Assembly (NCBI GenBank): GCA_029560815.1
Contig: JAKQKF010000512.1
Span: forward strand, 1-37,585
DNA from: a bacterium
GTDB lineage: Bacteria > KSB1 > UBA2214
Length of the DNA: 37,585 nucleotides
Direction: 5' to 3'
Part shown: piece by piece, positions 26,675 through 35,152 of the stretch
Numbering within the stretch: the stretch's first letter is position 1
How the letters are laid out: every line of letters begins with the position of its first letter
Notes under the pieces: model-generated
Databases searched by the model: none
Told to the model about the DNA's origin: nothing
The model's input: only the letters and a program-made list of their open reading frames with translations
Translations under genes and position numbers: made by a program

Positions 26675-27931
26675 TCACTCAGTTTTTGCCAGGCGGAATT
26701 CGCCGTTGCTCAGGCGGTCGACGAAGAGGTAGCGGCGGTTGAGCCGGTTGTAGGACCAGATCTCCGTGGAGGCCATGCCCATCTCCCCCGCATGCTTTTC
26801 GATCTGGTCGGGAGGGCCGTTCTGGATGTAGACCCTGCCCCGGTCAGTCCGCCAGCCCTGGCGTCCGGAAAAGCCCTCGTTGAAGGCGTTGTTGCTGAAA
26901 TCGATGCGGCGGAAGAATTCATCCCTGAGTTCGTTCTCCGGTGTCTCCGGCGTCGGGTCCCGTTTTTGCCAAAAGGCCTCGTAGAGGCTGTCCCTTTGCG
27001 CTCCCTGCGCCCGCTCCATCTCCCTGATCGTGCCGCCCCTGACGATCAGGGCCAGCTGTTCGACGGCGAGGTCCATGGTCTCCTGCTGCACCCCGGCCTG
27101 ACCCCAGAGCACCAGCACCCTCTGTTCGGCCCCGATGACGCGTGAGCCCGCGGTGGCGCTGATCTGCACGGTATAGTCGCCGGGTTTGTCGATATGGCCG
27201 GCGAGGTCGATGCAGTAGCGGAGGAGCGGGTCTGCCGGCCGGACGATGTTCTTCTTGACCACTTCGCGCCTGGAACCATCCACCAGGATGAGCCGGGTGC
27301 GCACCGAGTCGCTTCCCGCCGGCGGATAGAGCTCAAAAATCACACCGATGGCGCTGTTCTGCCGGCGGAAGGCCCCGCGCAGGTTGGGGGCGTAGAGGCC
27401 TGTGCTGCAGTCGAGGCTGTCCGCCAGAATGATGTCGCTGATCTGCAGGCGGTCCGGGCTGAATTCCGGCACCTCCAGCTTCTCCTCCTTTTCCAGCAGG
27501 GCGATTCCCTCTGCGTTGAGCAGTTTAAGACGCCAGCTGTAGCCGCCGGGCTTGAGATAGAAACGCAGGGCCTTCGCCCAGGAGACGCTGCGCGCGTTGG
27601 TCAGGTCGAAGCGATGCACCGTCATGGTATCGCGGAGAGTGGAATAGGCCGCCAGCTCGCCTTTGGCATCGTAGATGAGCAGCTCGACCTCGAAACGCGC
27701 CCGCCAGCTGGAAGTGTCGAATTTGATGAAAGTGAGCACATCGTTGGCCATCTGGAGATAGGCATCGACGCTGACCTCGGGCTTTTTTTCAGGGATGAAT
27801 GAACGGTAGAAGCGGATCTGGAAGAGATCGGCTCCGAAGGTGCTGCGATTGCGGCCGGGTCCAAGCTGACTGAAGGCCGGTGTGAGCGCCGTCAGGAGCA
27901 CGATCAAAATGAGCATGCGGATATTTTTCAT
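26675..27931 (-). CDS. GWxTD-domain exported protein
   Basis: A 418-aa protein with an N-terminal signal peptide (MKNIRMLILIVLLTALTPAFSQ). The C-terminal third carries the GWxTD domain, here GWRTDRGRVYIQNGPPDQIE followed by EIWSYNRLNRRYLF, found mainly in FCB-group and related bacteria; function unknown, probably periplasmic. The N-terminal two-thirds are beta-rich. The start at 27931 is preferred because TAGGA lies 8 nt upstream; an ATG at 27940 is also possible but sits on the same site. It starts only 10 nt after the stop of the methionine-synthase/MTHFR gene and so is the third gene of that operon. Confidence 0.85.
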   Translation of the reverse strand: MKNIRMLILIVLLTALTPAFSQLGPGRNRSTFGADLFQIRFYRSFIPEKKPEVSVDAYLQMANDVLTFIKFDTSSWRARFEVELLIYDAKGELAAYSTLRDTMTVHRFDLTNARSVSWAKALRFYLKPGGYSWRLKLLNAEGIALLEKEEKLEVPEFSPDRLQISDIILADSLDCSTGLYAPNLRGAFRRQNSAIGVIFELYPPAGSDSVRTRLILVDGSRREVVKKNIVRPADPLLRYCIDLAGHIDKPGDYTVQISATAGSRVIGAEQRVLVLWGQAGVQQETMDLAVEQLALIVRGGTIREMERAQGAQRDSLYEAFWQKRDPTPETPENELRDEFFRRIDFSNNAFNEGFSGRQGWRTDRGRVYIQNGPPDQIEKHAGEMGMASTEIWSYNRLNRRYLFVDRLSNGEFRLAKTE

Positions 27932-27941
27932 CTTTGCCATC

Positions 27942-29786
27942 CTATTGTACAACCTGCAAGACCTCAATGGCCACATCATATTTGTCCTTGGTGAAGGGGG
28001 GCATGAGGTAGAGGCCCTTCACCTGATCGAACTGGCGGAGTTCCAGGATCGCCTTGCGGGCGATCTCGATGCCGGTTTCTCTGGCGCTCGCGCTGTCGGC
28101 GGCGCCGGCGAAGCGGCGGGCGATCTCTTCCGGGATGACCACACCGGGCACCTCGTTATTGAGGTACTCCACGGTGCGGTAGCTCACCAGGGGCATAATC
28201 CCGGCCAGGACGGGGATATGCAGAGACTCGGTCCGTTTGAAAAAGGCCTCCAGCTGGTGGGGATCGAAGACCGGCTGGGTGAGCAGATATTCAGCTCCGG
28301 CCTCCACTTTTTGCTCGAGGCGGGCGATCTCGAGGCCGGGATCGAGGGCGCCGGGATTGGCGCCGACTCCGATATGCCAGCCGGTCGGAGCGCCGATCGG
28401 ATTGCCGGCCAGGTCGTGACCATGGTTGAGGCCGCGCACCATGCGGGTGAGGCCGATCGAATCGACATCAAAGACGGCGGTCGCGCTCGGATAGTCGCCC
28501 AGCTTCGGGGGATCGCCGGTGATGATGAGGATGTTGCGCAGTCCCAGGGCGTAATGACCAAGCAGATCCGACTGCATGCCGAGCAGATTGCGATCGCGGC
28601 AGCAGTAGTGGAGGATGGTTTCGACCGGCAGGGAGCGCTCGATGAGGAGGGCGAGGGCGCTGGGCGACATGCGCGACGATGCGCGCGGGCCGTCCGGGAT
28701 ATTGATGGCATCGACGCCGAAGCCGGCCAGTTTGCGCACCCCCGCCAGCACGCCCTCGACGGAAATGCCGCGCGGGGAGAGGACCTCGACGGAGACGACG
28801 AATTTACGGCCGATGCGCGCGGCCAGAGCCGATTTTTCGGGGCGCGGAACGGGCTGGACCGTGTCCTCCGACTCGGGGTGCAGGACCACCGTGCTCGCCT
28901 CCCTGCGCGGCTGCAGGGCGCGGACAGCCCCTGCGATGGCGCGGATGTGCTCCGGGGTTGTCCCGCAACAGCCGCCAACTACGCTGGCGCCGGCGGTGAT
29001 GAAACGGCGCGCGTATTCGGCGTGATACTCCGGTGTCGACATGTAGAGGAGGCGGCCCTCAAAGAGACGGGGCAGGCCGGCGTTGGGCTGGGCCGAAATG
29101 AAGGGCGCCCCGGCCCTGGCCAGGCGCCGGATCACTTCGAGCATGGCGTGCGGGCCGACGGAGCAGTTGGCGCCGATGATATCCGCCCCCTCCGCGAGAA
29201 GGGTCTGCACAACGGTCTCGGGCTCGACCCCAAGAGTGGTTTTGCCCTCCTCGTCATAGGTCATCTGGGCGATGACTGGCAGCTTGCTGATCTGGCGGAC
29301 GGCGCGCAGCGCGAGAGCGATCTCGTTGAGGTCCTGGAAGGTTTCGAGAAGAAAGAGGTCGATCCCGGCCTCGGCGAGCGCGGCGGCCTGCTCGCCGAAA
29401 AGATCGAGCAGTTCAGCCTCGGGGATCGTGCCGAGCTGGGCCACCTTGACGCCGGTCGGCCCGATCGCCCCCGCCACATAGAGCTGCTCCCCCGCAGCCT
29501 GGCGGGCGAGCTCGACTCCGCGGCGGTTGATGGCTTCCGTCTGCTCCTCCAGGCCGTGCGCCTTGAGCTTGAGGCGGTTGGCGCCGTAGGTGTTGGTCTC
29601 GAGGATATCGGCGTGCGCGGCCGTATAGGCGCGGTGGAGATCGAGCACCAGTTCGGGCGCCGAGAGGTTGAGCTCATCATAGCAGCGGTTGATGAAGACG
29701 CCGCGGCTGTAGAGCATTGTGCCCATGGCGCCGTCACAGACGAGGATGCGCTCCCTGACGCGGTCGAGAAAAGCTTCCGTCGGCAA
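27942..29786 (-). CDS. Bifunctional homocysteine S-methyltransferase / methylenetetrahydrofolate reductase
   Basis: A 614-aa fusion like Bacillus YitJ. Residues about 1-295 are the zinc-dependent homocysteine methyltransferase: GAMGTMLYSRG, N-T-Y-GAN, the zinc cysteine in GANCSVGPHA (about 203) and the pair in GGCCGTTPEHI (about 270). Residues about 320-614 are the MetF-like TIM barrel that reduces methylene-THF to methyl-THF with a flavin. It has no cobalamin domain. Thus methyl formation and homocysteine methylation are coupled in one cytosolic chain. The start is a TTG at 29786, supported by AGGAGG 7 nt upstream. It starts 11 nt after the stop of the 1040-aa envelope gene and 10 nt before the GWxTD gene. 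Confidence 0.93.
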   Translation of the reverse strand: MPTEAFLDRVRERILVCDGAMGTMLYSRGVFINRCYDELNLSAPELVLDLHRAYTAAHADILETNTYGANRLKLKAHGLEEQTEAINRRGVELARQAAGEQLYVAGAIGPTGVKVAQLGTIPEAELLDLFGEQAAALAEAGIDLFLLETFQDLNEIALALRAVRQISKLPVIAQMTYDEEGKTTLGVEPETVVQTLLAEGADIIGANCSVGPHAMLEVIRRLARAGAPFISAQPNAGLPRLFEGRLLYMSTPEYHAEYARRFITAGASVVGGCCGTTPEHIRAIAGAVRALQPRREASTVVLHPESEDTVQPVPRPEKSALAARIGRKFVVSVEVLSPRGISVEGVLAGVRKLAGFGVDAINIPDGPRASSRMSPSALALLIERSLPVETILHYCCRDRNLLGMQSDLLGHYALGLRNILIITGDPPKLGDYPSATAVFDVDSIGLTRMVRGLNHGHDLAGNPIGAPTGWHIGVGANPGALDPGLEIARLEQKVEAGAEYLLTQPVFDPHQLEAFFKRTESLHIPVLAGIMPLVSYRTVEYLNNEVPGVVIPEEIARRFAGAADSASARETGIEIARKAILELRQFDQVKGLYLMPPFTKDKYDVAIEVLQVVQ

Positions 29787-29797
29787 AGGGGCTCCTC

Positions 29798-32700
29798 CTA
29801 AAAATCCGCGCCGAGCGACCAGAGAGATTGCGGCGAATGCGACGAATTATAGAAATTGGTCGGCCAGGCCAGGTCGTAGCGCAGCAGGAAGAATCCGACA
29901 TTCATGCGCACGCCGAATCCGAAGCTGGCGAACAGGTCCCTGGTCTTGAAGAGCCCATTCGGGGCCTTGACAAAGGGTTTGATCTTTTCTCCCTTGTCCC
30001 AGGCGATGCCCATATCGGTGAACAGGGCGCCGCCGATGTTGCCCAGCTCGATGGGCAACGGGAATCCGATGATCGCACGGCGGATGAGGGGAAAGCGGAA
30101 CTCGAGGTTGACCAGTGCGAAGCGGTTGCCCTCGAGGGTGTAATACTCCGCGCCGCGCAGAGGCATCTCAAAGGAGGCGAAGTAGACATCCTCGATATGC
30201 TGAACGCGGATGCCGCCGAAGAACTCCTGATTGAGCCAGTTGGGCAGGCCGCCGAGGAAAAATTTCTGTTTGTTGCGGCCCTCGCTGAAACCGGTGGCCA
30301 GCCGGGTGGCAAAGGTATAGTCACGCATCAGCCGCAGGTAGCGCCGGTAATCCAGGCGGACGGTGGTGAAATCGATGCCGTTCTTGCCGAGCCCCGGACT
30401 GTAGGTGACACCGAGCGCCATGCCCCCGCCGTTGACCGGTCCGGTGTAGCCCCAGACGGTGGTATCGCGCGTGTAGGTGAGGTTATTCATGAGGAAGAAA
30501 CGGTCGCGCGCGGAGAGGTAGCCGCGATCGATGAGCTGATCGACGATCTCGTCGGGGATCTCCAGATAGGAGCGGCTGATGCCCATGGCGCCGAGGCCGT
30601 AGCTGATCCGTTCAAACTTGTTGAAAGGGTTGCTCATGAGCAGGCTCAGGCCGTAATTGCGGTCACGGACAAAACCGGTGTAATCGGAGTAATAGTAATA
30701 GGCGTTGTGATAGAGCCCGGTGCCGATGTCGAGCTGGCGGGGCAGATAGTAGTAGGTGAGGGCATAGTCGGCGTTGCGGAAATCGCCATAGAGTCCGAGG
30801 CCGATGTTGAGGCGGTGGTTGCCGAGCACATCGGAGAGCATGATGTTGGTCATGCCCTGTGTGCCATAGAACTGGCTGTAGCCGACGCCGCCGTAAACCA
30901 GATCGGGCGTGAGTTCGACCTTGTATTTGTTGACCTTGTAGCTGCCTGTGGGCATCTTGAATTCGGTCGAATCGAGAAAGATCTTTTTTGTGGTCTGGGT
31001 GACCAGCTCGCCCTGGGCGAAGCGGTCATCGAAGACAAAGTCGCGATATTCGTCGGAGGGCGTCTCTCCGGTTGGAGGCTGGGACTCGCCCTCGGCCAGG
31101 GGTTCCTCCTCAAAGGTCTCCTTGGTCCCCGTGCGCTGATTTTCGACGAATTTGGTTTCGGGGACGACGACATCGCCCGGCTTGATGTCGAGGGGATTTT
31201 TGAGCATGTAGAGGTCATAGCCGGCGAAATAGAAAGAGATGAAGACCAGCCGGTCGGCGTTCCCGCCCCAGGTCGGCTGATAGGCGCCGGTCAGGACGTT
31301 GGTGATGGGCCATTCTTCACCGCTCTCCAGGTTTTTAAGCCAGATATTGCTGACCCCCTGGCGCTCGCTGGAGAAGGCGATGGTTTTGCCGTCCGCGGCG
31401 AAAACGGGCACCCGCTCGCTGAATTCGCCCTCAACGATGCGCGTGACCGCGCCGTTCTCGATGGCGAGTTCGTAGATATCCATATTCTTCATATCGAGGT
31501 GCTGGGGCTTGAATCCTTCGGGCAGGGTGGCGGCATCCCGGTCGCCCCGGTCGCTGGCAAAGATTACCCTGCTGCCGTCCGGCGCCCAGTTGGGCTCGAC
31601 GTCGCTGAAAAGATCGTTGGTGAGGTTGCGCAGAGCTTTGCTTTCGAGGTTGAACATATAGATGTCGCTCTGGCCGTTTTTCAGCCCGGTGAAGGCGATC
31701 TCTTCCCCATTGGGGCTCCAGCTTGGATTGTAGATGCCGTCGAGGTCGAGTTTGTAGGTTTTGGTGATCTTGGCCTTTTTAACATCGACGATATAGTTGG
31801 CATCGCCGCCGCTGGCACGGGCGGTGAAAACGATGCGTTTATCGTCCGGACTCCAGCTCATCCCCGGCCCCTTGAGCCACTGCAGCTCCTCGAGGTTGCC
31901 GGCGCGCTGGCCTTTGACCAGCCGTTTGAGAATGCGGCCGTCGATGGCACTCATCATATAGATATCAAAGAAATCGCTCTTGTCCGATTTGAAAACCAGT
32001 TTGTCGCCGCGGTTGCTGAGGGCGGGGCTGGTATTGACAAAGCTGCCGTCCTTGCGGTGGTCGGTGAGGCGCTTGGCAATCTCCTCGGGTTCGCTGCGGT
32101 TCTCGACGTCCGGCCAGTACTTGCGCTTGAGGTAGCGATGCCACCGCTTGCTCATGTCGTCCACTTCAAGGCCGACGGCCTGCTTGAAACCGCGCTCAAA
32201 GTTCTTGTTCACCTTGACCTTGCCGAGGATCTCGCCGACCTTCTCCTGGCCGTAGCGCTCGACCATATAGTTCCAGACCGATTGCCCGCCCTTGTAGGCC
32301 AGAAACGCATACAGATAGGGGATGTCGGGGACGTAGCCGTTGACCGTTGCATCGCGCATGTACATATCGCTCTCGATGTCCCAGCCGCGGCTCTCATACT
32401 CGGCGAGTCCTTCGATGAACCAGAGTGGCACCTGCATCTGGGTGATGCCGGTGATGATCTGCTGCGCCCCGGAGCCGTAGAGCATCTGCAGCATGACGGC
32501 GTGGGTCAGCTCGTGATGGATGACATGGCGGAATTTTTCCCATTCACCGTCGTAGGGGATGACGACCCGGTTCTTGAAGAATTCGGTGAAACCGCCGACC
32601 GACTCTTCAGGCTCGGAGAGATCGACATTGGTCTGCTGGAAATCGTTGTGGCTGTTGTGCAGGATGATCTTGATCCGGTCGGTGAGCTGGTAGCGGAAGG

Positions 32701-32920
32701 ATTTCTGCAGATGGCGATAGCTCTCCTCCGCGGATTCAAGGACGAAGGCGGCGATGTTATCCCCGCCGTCGGTATAATAGACGTTAAAGTGCTCTGACTG
32801 TACATACTGCCAGTTAAAATTCGTGTACTGCACCTTGTTCTTGCCGAAATACTGCGCATGGGAAGAACCGCTGGCAAGCAGGATAAGGAGCAGCGACAGA
32901 GAGATGACGATACGTTTCAT
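29798..32920 (-). CDS. Outer-membrane fusion protein: gluzincin protease, TolB-like propeller and beta-barrel
   Basis: A 1040-aa exported protein: signal peptide (1-22, ending SSHA), a peptidase MA-like metalloprotease domain (about 25-270) with the zinc motif H136-E-L-T-H140 and downstream WFIEGLAEY (E170/E174 as third-ligand candidates), a TolB/WD40-like propeller (about 290-590, with repeats such as PSWSPNGEEIAFTG and PNWAPDGSRVIFASD), a Pro/Glu-rich linker (about 600-640), and a C-terminal barrel of the bacterial surface antigen/Omp85 type (about 680-1040, ending in F). It probably sits in the outer membrane with protease and propeller in the periplasm. All zinc ligands are present, so activity is likely. 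Substrate unknown. GGGAG 5 nt before the ATG lies in a small hairpin loop. Confidence 0.87.
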   Translation of the reverse strand: MKRIVISLSLLLILLASGSSHAQYFGKNKVQYTNFNWQYVQSEHFNVYYTDGGDNIAAFVLESAEESYRHLQKSFRYQLTDRIKIILHNSHNDFQQTNVDLSEPEESVGGFTEFFKNRVVIPYDGEWEKFRHVIHHELTHAVMLQMLYGSGAQQIITGITQMQVPLWFIEGLAEYESRGWDIESDMYMRDATVNGYVPDIPYLYAFLAYKGGQSVWNYMVERYGQEKVGEILGKVKVNKNFERGFKQAVGLEVDDMSKRWHRYLKRKYWPDVENRSEPEEIAKRLTDHRKDGSFVNTSPALSNRGDKLVFKSDKSDFFDIYMMSAIDGRILKRLVKGQRAGNLEELQWLKGPGMSWSPDDKRIVFTARASGGDANYIVDVKKAKITKTYKLDLDGIYNPSWSPNGEEIAFTGLKNGQSDIYMFNLESKALRNLTNDLFSDVEPNWAPDGSRVIFASDRGDRDAATLPEGFKPQHLDMKNMDIYELAIENGAVTRIVEGEFSERVPVFAADGKTIAFSSERQGVSNIWLKNLESGEEWPITNVLTGAYQPTWGGNADRLVFISFYFAGYDLYMLKNPLDIKPGDVVVPETKFVENQRTGTKETFEEEPLAEGESQPPTGETPSDEYRDFVFDDRFAQGELVTQTTKKIFLDSTEFKMPTGSYKVNKYKVELTPDLVYGGVGYSQFYGTQGMTNIMLSDVLGNHRLNIGLGLYGDFRNADYALTYYYLPRQLDIGTGLYHNAYYYYSDYTGFVRDRNYGLSLLMSNPFNKFERISYGLGAMGISRSYLEIPDEIVDQLIDRGYLSARDRFFLMNNLTYTRDTTVWGYTGPVNGGGMALGVTYSPGLGKNGIDFTTVRLDYRRYLRLMRDYTFATRLATGFSEGRNKQKFFLGGLPNWLNQEFFGGIRVQHIEDVYFASFEMPLRGAEYYTLEGNRFALVNLEFRFPLIRRAIIGFPLPIELGNIGGALFTDMGIAWDKGEKIKPFVKAPNGLFKTRDLFASFGFGVRMNVGFFLLRYDLAWPTNFYNSSHSPQSLWSLGADF

Positions 32921-32921
32921 A

Positions 32922-32935
32922 GATACTCCCGTATC
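32922..32935 (-). promoter_or_regulatory. Hairpin with ribosome-binding site in its loop
   Basis: On the minus strand GATAC-GGGA-GTATC forms a 5-bp stem with the Shine-Dalgarno purines in a GGGA tetraloop, just before the ATG of the 1040-aa envelope gene. Such placement can expose or hide the site. The stem is short, so this may be chance. No convincing promoter is seen in the 180-nt gap. Confidence 0.3.
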
Positions 32936-33100
32936 ATGGATGAGTCGGACAGGGTGCTTTGCGGCACCGGCAGGATCTCTTCATTTAACACCGCAGCGGC
33001 GAAAAGGTTGCAGGGTAAAACCGGAACGGGGATCTGACGGGGGCTGCTGCCGCATTTTGCCGGGCGCGAGGTCCGGATCCAGCTGCGGCCCCGGCGATTC

Positions 33101-34195
33101 TCACTCCGCTGTCTGCAGCCTCTTCTCAAATTCGCTCCGCTCCTGCGGGGAGGAGAGCACACCGATTTCGAGATGGAAAGAGGCGGTTTCGCCCGGCTCG
33201 AGCAGCCGGAGGCGGCCGCCCTGTCTGGCGTTGCTCCGCCCCTCGGGGAGGCAGTTGCCCGGCAGCATCCCGACCACATAGGTGCCTTCGCCGGTCATTT
33301 TCCAGTGCGTATAGTGGGGGAGTTCCGTCTTGGGATAGCTGAGGTAGAGGCCGATCCCCCTGCCCGCGCCGTATTCGGCATTGATCAAGGCAACATTGAC
33401 CATGCCCCTGGCATCGGCGTCATGATCGATATGGTAGACCGTCTCACCGGCCTGGGGTGTGGGGCCGTCGCAGCGGTCAAAGTTCTCCATGGCCGCGGCG
33501 GAGGCTTCATCGCGGGGCTCGACATTCTCAATGACGGCGCGCAGCTCGGTTCCGGCCTCTACGATGGGGAAACCGGCGTTGCAATGATAGAGCATCATCA
33601 GCGGCGCGGTTTCATAGCCGTCGTTGACCACCTCGTCCTTGATCCAGAGCCGCGACTGGCCGATGCGGGTGTGGATGCTGCGGCGGAGGAGGAGGTTGGG
33701 GCCGAAGAGGCTCACCTCGCGGACATCGCCGACCGCCCAGAGCATATACTCGTCATCCTGCCAGTCGGCGCCGAAACCGACGTTTTTGGCGGGAATGTTG
33801 CCGATGCGGCCGTTCATGCCCAGCTCCTCATTCACCTCCTCATCGATCTCGGGCGGCCCGACCTGGGTCAATCCGCAGGTGGTCACCAGACCGCCGCCCA
33901 TCGCGTAGAGCCAGCCGATGTCATGCGGATCAAAAAAAGCGGGTGCGACTGGGCCGGCCGGCCCCTGCCAGTGCAGAGGAATGCCGTTGTAAGAGGCGTC
34001 GTAGATATCGAGAGCGCGATCCTGCAATACGGTGAAAGCAAATCCTGATCCCGTCTTGAACTCGAGCGCGCGCAGGCCGCGCTCGCTGCCGTTCATCAGC
34101 TCGACCGGTCGAACGGAGGCGATCTGGGCGATGTCACCGACATGACGAAGCAGCTCTTTGCGTGTATAGGAACGACCGAATAGTGTGGCCACCAT
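33101..34195 (-). CDS. DUF4432 family (aldose-1-epimerase-like) protein
   Basis: A 364-aa cytosolic protein of the DUF4432 family, which has a galactose-mutarotase-like beta-sandwich fold: VLQDRALDIYDASYNGIPLHW, GGGLVTTCGLTQVG with the active-site-like region, and LMMLYHCNAGFP (equivalent of the mutarotase histidine strand). It probably binds or epimerises a sugar; the natural substrate is unknown. GAGGAG touches the ATG at 34195 with no spacer; GTG at 34192 (residue 2) is a possible real start. It has a clear promoter of its own and a leader of about 75 nt. Confidence 0.82.
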   Translation of the reverse strand: MVATLFGRSYTRKELLRHVGDIAQIASVRPVELMNGSERGLRALEFKTGSGFAFTVLQDRALDIYDASYNGIPLHWQGPAGPVAPAFFDPHDIGWLYAMGGGLVTTCGLTQVGPPEIDEEVNEELGMNGRIGNIPAKNVGFGADWQDDEYMLWAVGDVREVSLFGPNLLLRRSIHTRIGQSRLWIKDEVVNDGYETAPLMMLYHCNAGFPIVEAGTELRAVIENVEPRDEASAAAMENFDRCDGPTPQAGETVYHIDHDADARGMVNVALINAEYGAGRGIGLYLSYPKTELPHYTHWKMTGEGTYVVGMLPGNCLPEGRSNARQGGRLRLLEPGETASFHLEIGVLSSPQERSEFEKRLQTAE

Positions 34196-34278
34196 CTCCT
34201 CACTGGAAGGAATTCAGAAACTGGACGACCCCCGCCCGGCGCGGGCATGAGTGCCGGATGTATTTAAAACAATGAATT

Positions 34279-34307
34279 AACATAATTAAAAAGCGGGTAA
34301 AAGTCAA
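34279..34307 (-). promoter_or_regulatory. Promoter of the DUF4432 gene
   Basis: On the minus strand TTGACT (34307-34302) and TATGTT (34284-34279) are 17 nt apart, in a strongly AT-rich stretch. Both hexamers are identical to those of the pckG promoter. The GC-rich leader has a short GCCCG/CGGGC stem (34234-34246). Confidence 0.65.
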
Positions 34308-34373
34308 GGAGCAAAAAGAGGAAGCGCCTGGAGACGACGGCCGGCGCGGCAGCAAAGGGGGGGATAGAGGGTG

Positions 34374-34868
34374 TCAGCCGGCGGATTCGGCCTGCAGATA
34401 TTTGATATAAAAGAGCATGTCTTCACCAGCGCGGAAATAGTTTCTGATCCGTCCCACTTGCCGGTAGTTCTGCTCGATAAAAAAACGGACAAAAGCTGCA
34501 TGTTTCTCTTCCGAGGTGACCTCGATGACGACCAGGCGCATACCCGCCTCCCGCATCCGCTCCTCGATCCAAGCCAGCATCTCCCTGCCAATACCCTGAT
34601 GTTGGAGCGCAGGGGTGACCACCAGCCAGTAGATCCGGCAAGTCCCCTCGGTGCCGGCCGCGGGCCCGTAACAGGCGAAGACCACCACCTCTCCCTGCGC
34701 GTCTTCACCGACGACGACCCGGTACTCCTCCTGCCCGGCGTTGAAGAGGTAGGCATCAATATATTCCATGGCGAGATTGATCGCCTGCATGCTAAAGACC
34801 CCGGTCTTTTGCAGCATTTCGTAGACGATCTCCCGGTCGTGCGACACCATGGCCCGGATTGAAATCAT
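34374..34868 (-). CDS. GNAT-family N-acetyltransferase
   Basis: A 164-aa GNAT enzyme: after YWLVVTP comes the acetyl-CoA loop QHQGIGREML (Q/RxxGxG/A, about 92-101), then LVVIEVTSEEKHAAFVRFFIEQNYRQVGRI, the motif B region. It transfers an acetyl group to an unknown amine, perhaps a small molecule or protein N-terminus. ATG 34868 gives the best N-terminus (MISIRAMVSHDREIV); the longer frame to 35015 has a Cys-rich, unlike sequence. It is a monocistronic gene with a possible promoter in the 284-nt gap upstream. Confidence 0.85.
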   Translation of the reverse strand: MISIRAMVSHDREIVYEMLQKTGVFSMQAINLAMEYIDAYLFNAGQEEYRVVVGEDAQGEVVVFACYGPAAGTEGTCRIYWLVVTPALQHQGIGREMLAWIEERMREAGMRLVVIEVTSEEKHAAFVRFFIEQNYRQVGRIRNYFRAGEDMLFYIKYLQAESAG

Positions 34869-34952
34869 AGGATGTTCTCTGTCTGATAACAGCGGCAAGG
34901 GGCGCCGGTTGCAGCGGCACCCCGATGTATCTATTTGGCAATAAGAGAGTAA

Positions 34953-34981
34953 ACAATAACAATGCCAAAAATTACGCCCAA
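34953..34981 (-). promoter_or_regulatory. Possible promoter of the GNAT gene
   Basis: On the minus strand TTGGGC (34981-34976) and TATTGT (34958-34953) are 17 nt apart. The inverted repeat TTTGGCA (34934-34940) / TGCCAAA (34963-34969) brackets the -10. An alternative reading is a sigma-54-like TGGCAT-N5-TTGT, which has the right spacing but lacks the -12 GC. Confidence 0.4.
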
Positions 34982-35089
34982 TAACAGCATTGATTATAAA
35001 TGAGATAGGGTACACAGAAAGATGGGGTGGGCAATACCGGTCCGTTTTTTTTTCGATATGAAAAAGAGGGGGAGCTTTGGCCCGCTTTG

Positions 35090-35106
35090 ATTCTCATTAT
35101 GAGAAT
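35090..35106. promoter_or_regulatory. Perfect 17-bp palindrome between the response-regulator and GNAT genes
   Basis: ATTCTCAT-T-ATGAGAAT: 8-nt arms around one central base, in the 284-nt gap (34869-35152). Its 7-1-7-like geometry recalls Fur/PerR-type boxes, although the bases differ from their consensus. It lacks a T-run, so it is not a terminator. The rest of the gap has a T9 run (35045-35053) and no gene that I can support. Confidence 0.45.
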
Positions 35107-35152
35107 ATGGCGCAGGACCCCGCCGGAGCGCTTCTTAAAATGATAATCACGG

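Noticed and set aside
27882..29801. A 639-codon open frame antisense to the methionine synthase/MTHFR gene
   Set aside because: Same codon-bias mirror effect; the sense protein has complete catalytic motifs.
29828..32797. A 989-codon open frame antisense to the 1040-aa envelope gene
   Set aside because: Low-complexity, Gly/Asp/Glu/Val-rich mirror of a GC-rich coding strand; no domain, start signal or promoter. The sense frame has clear domains.
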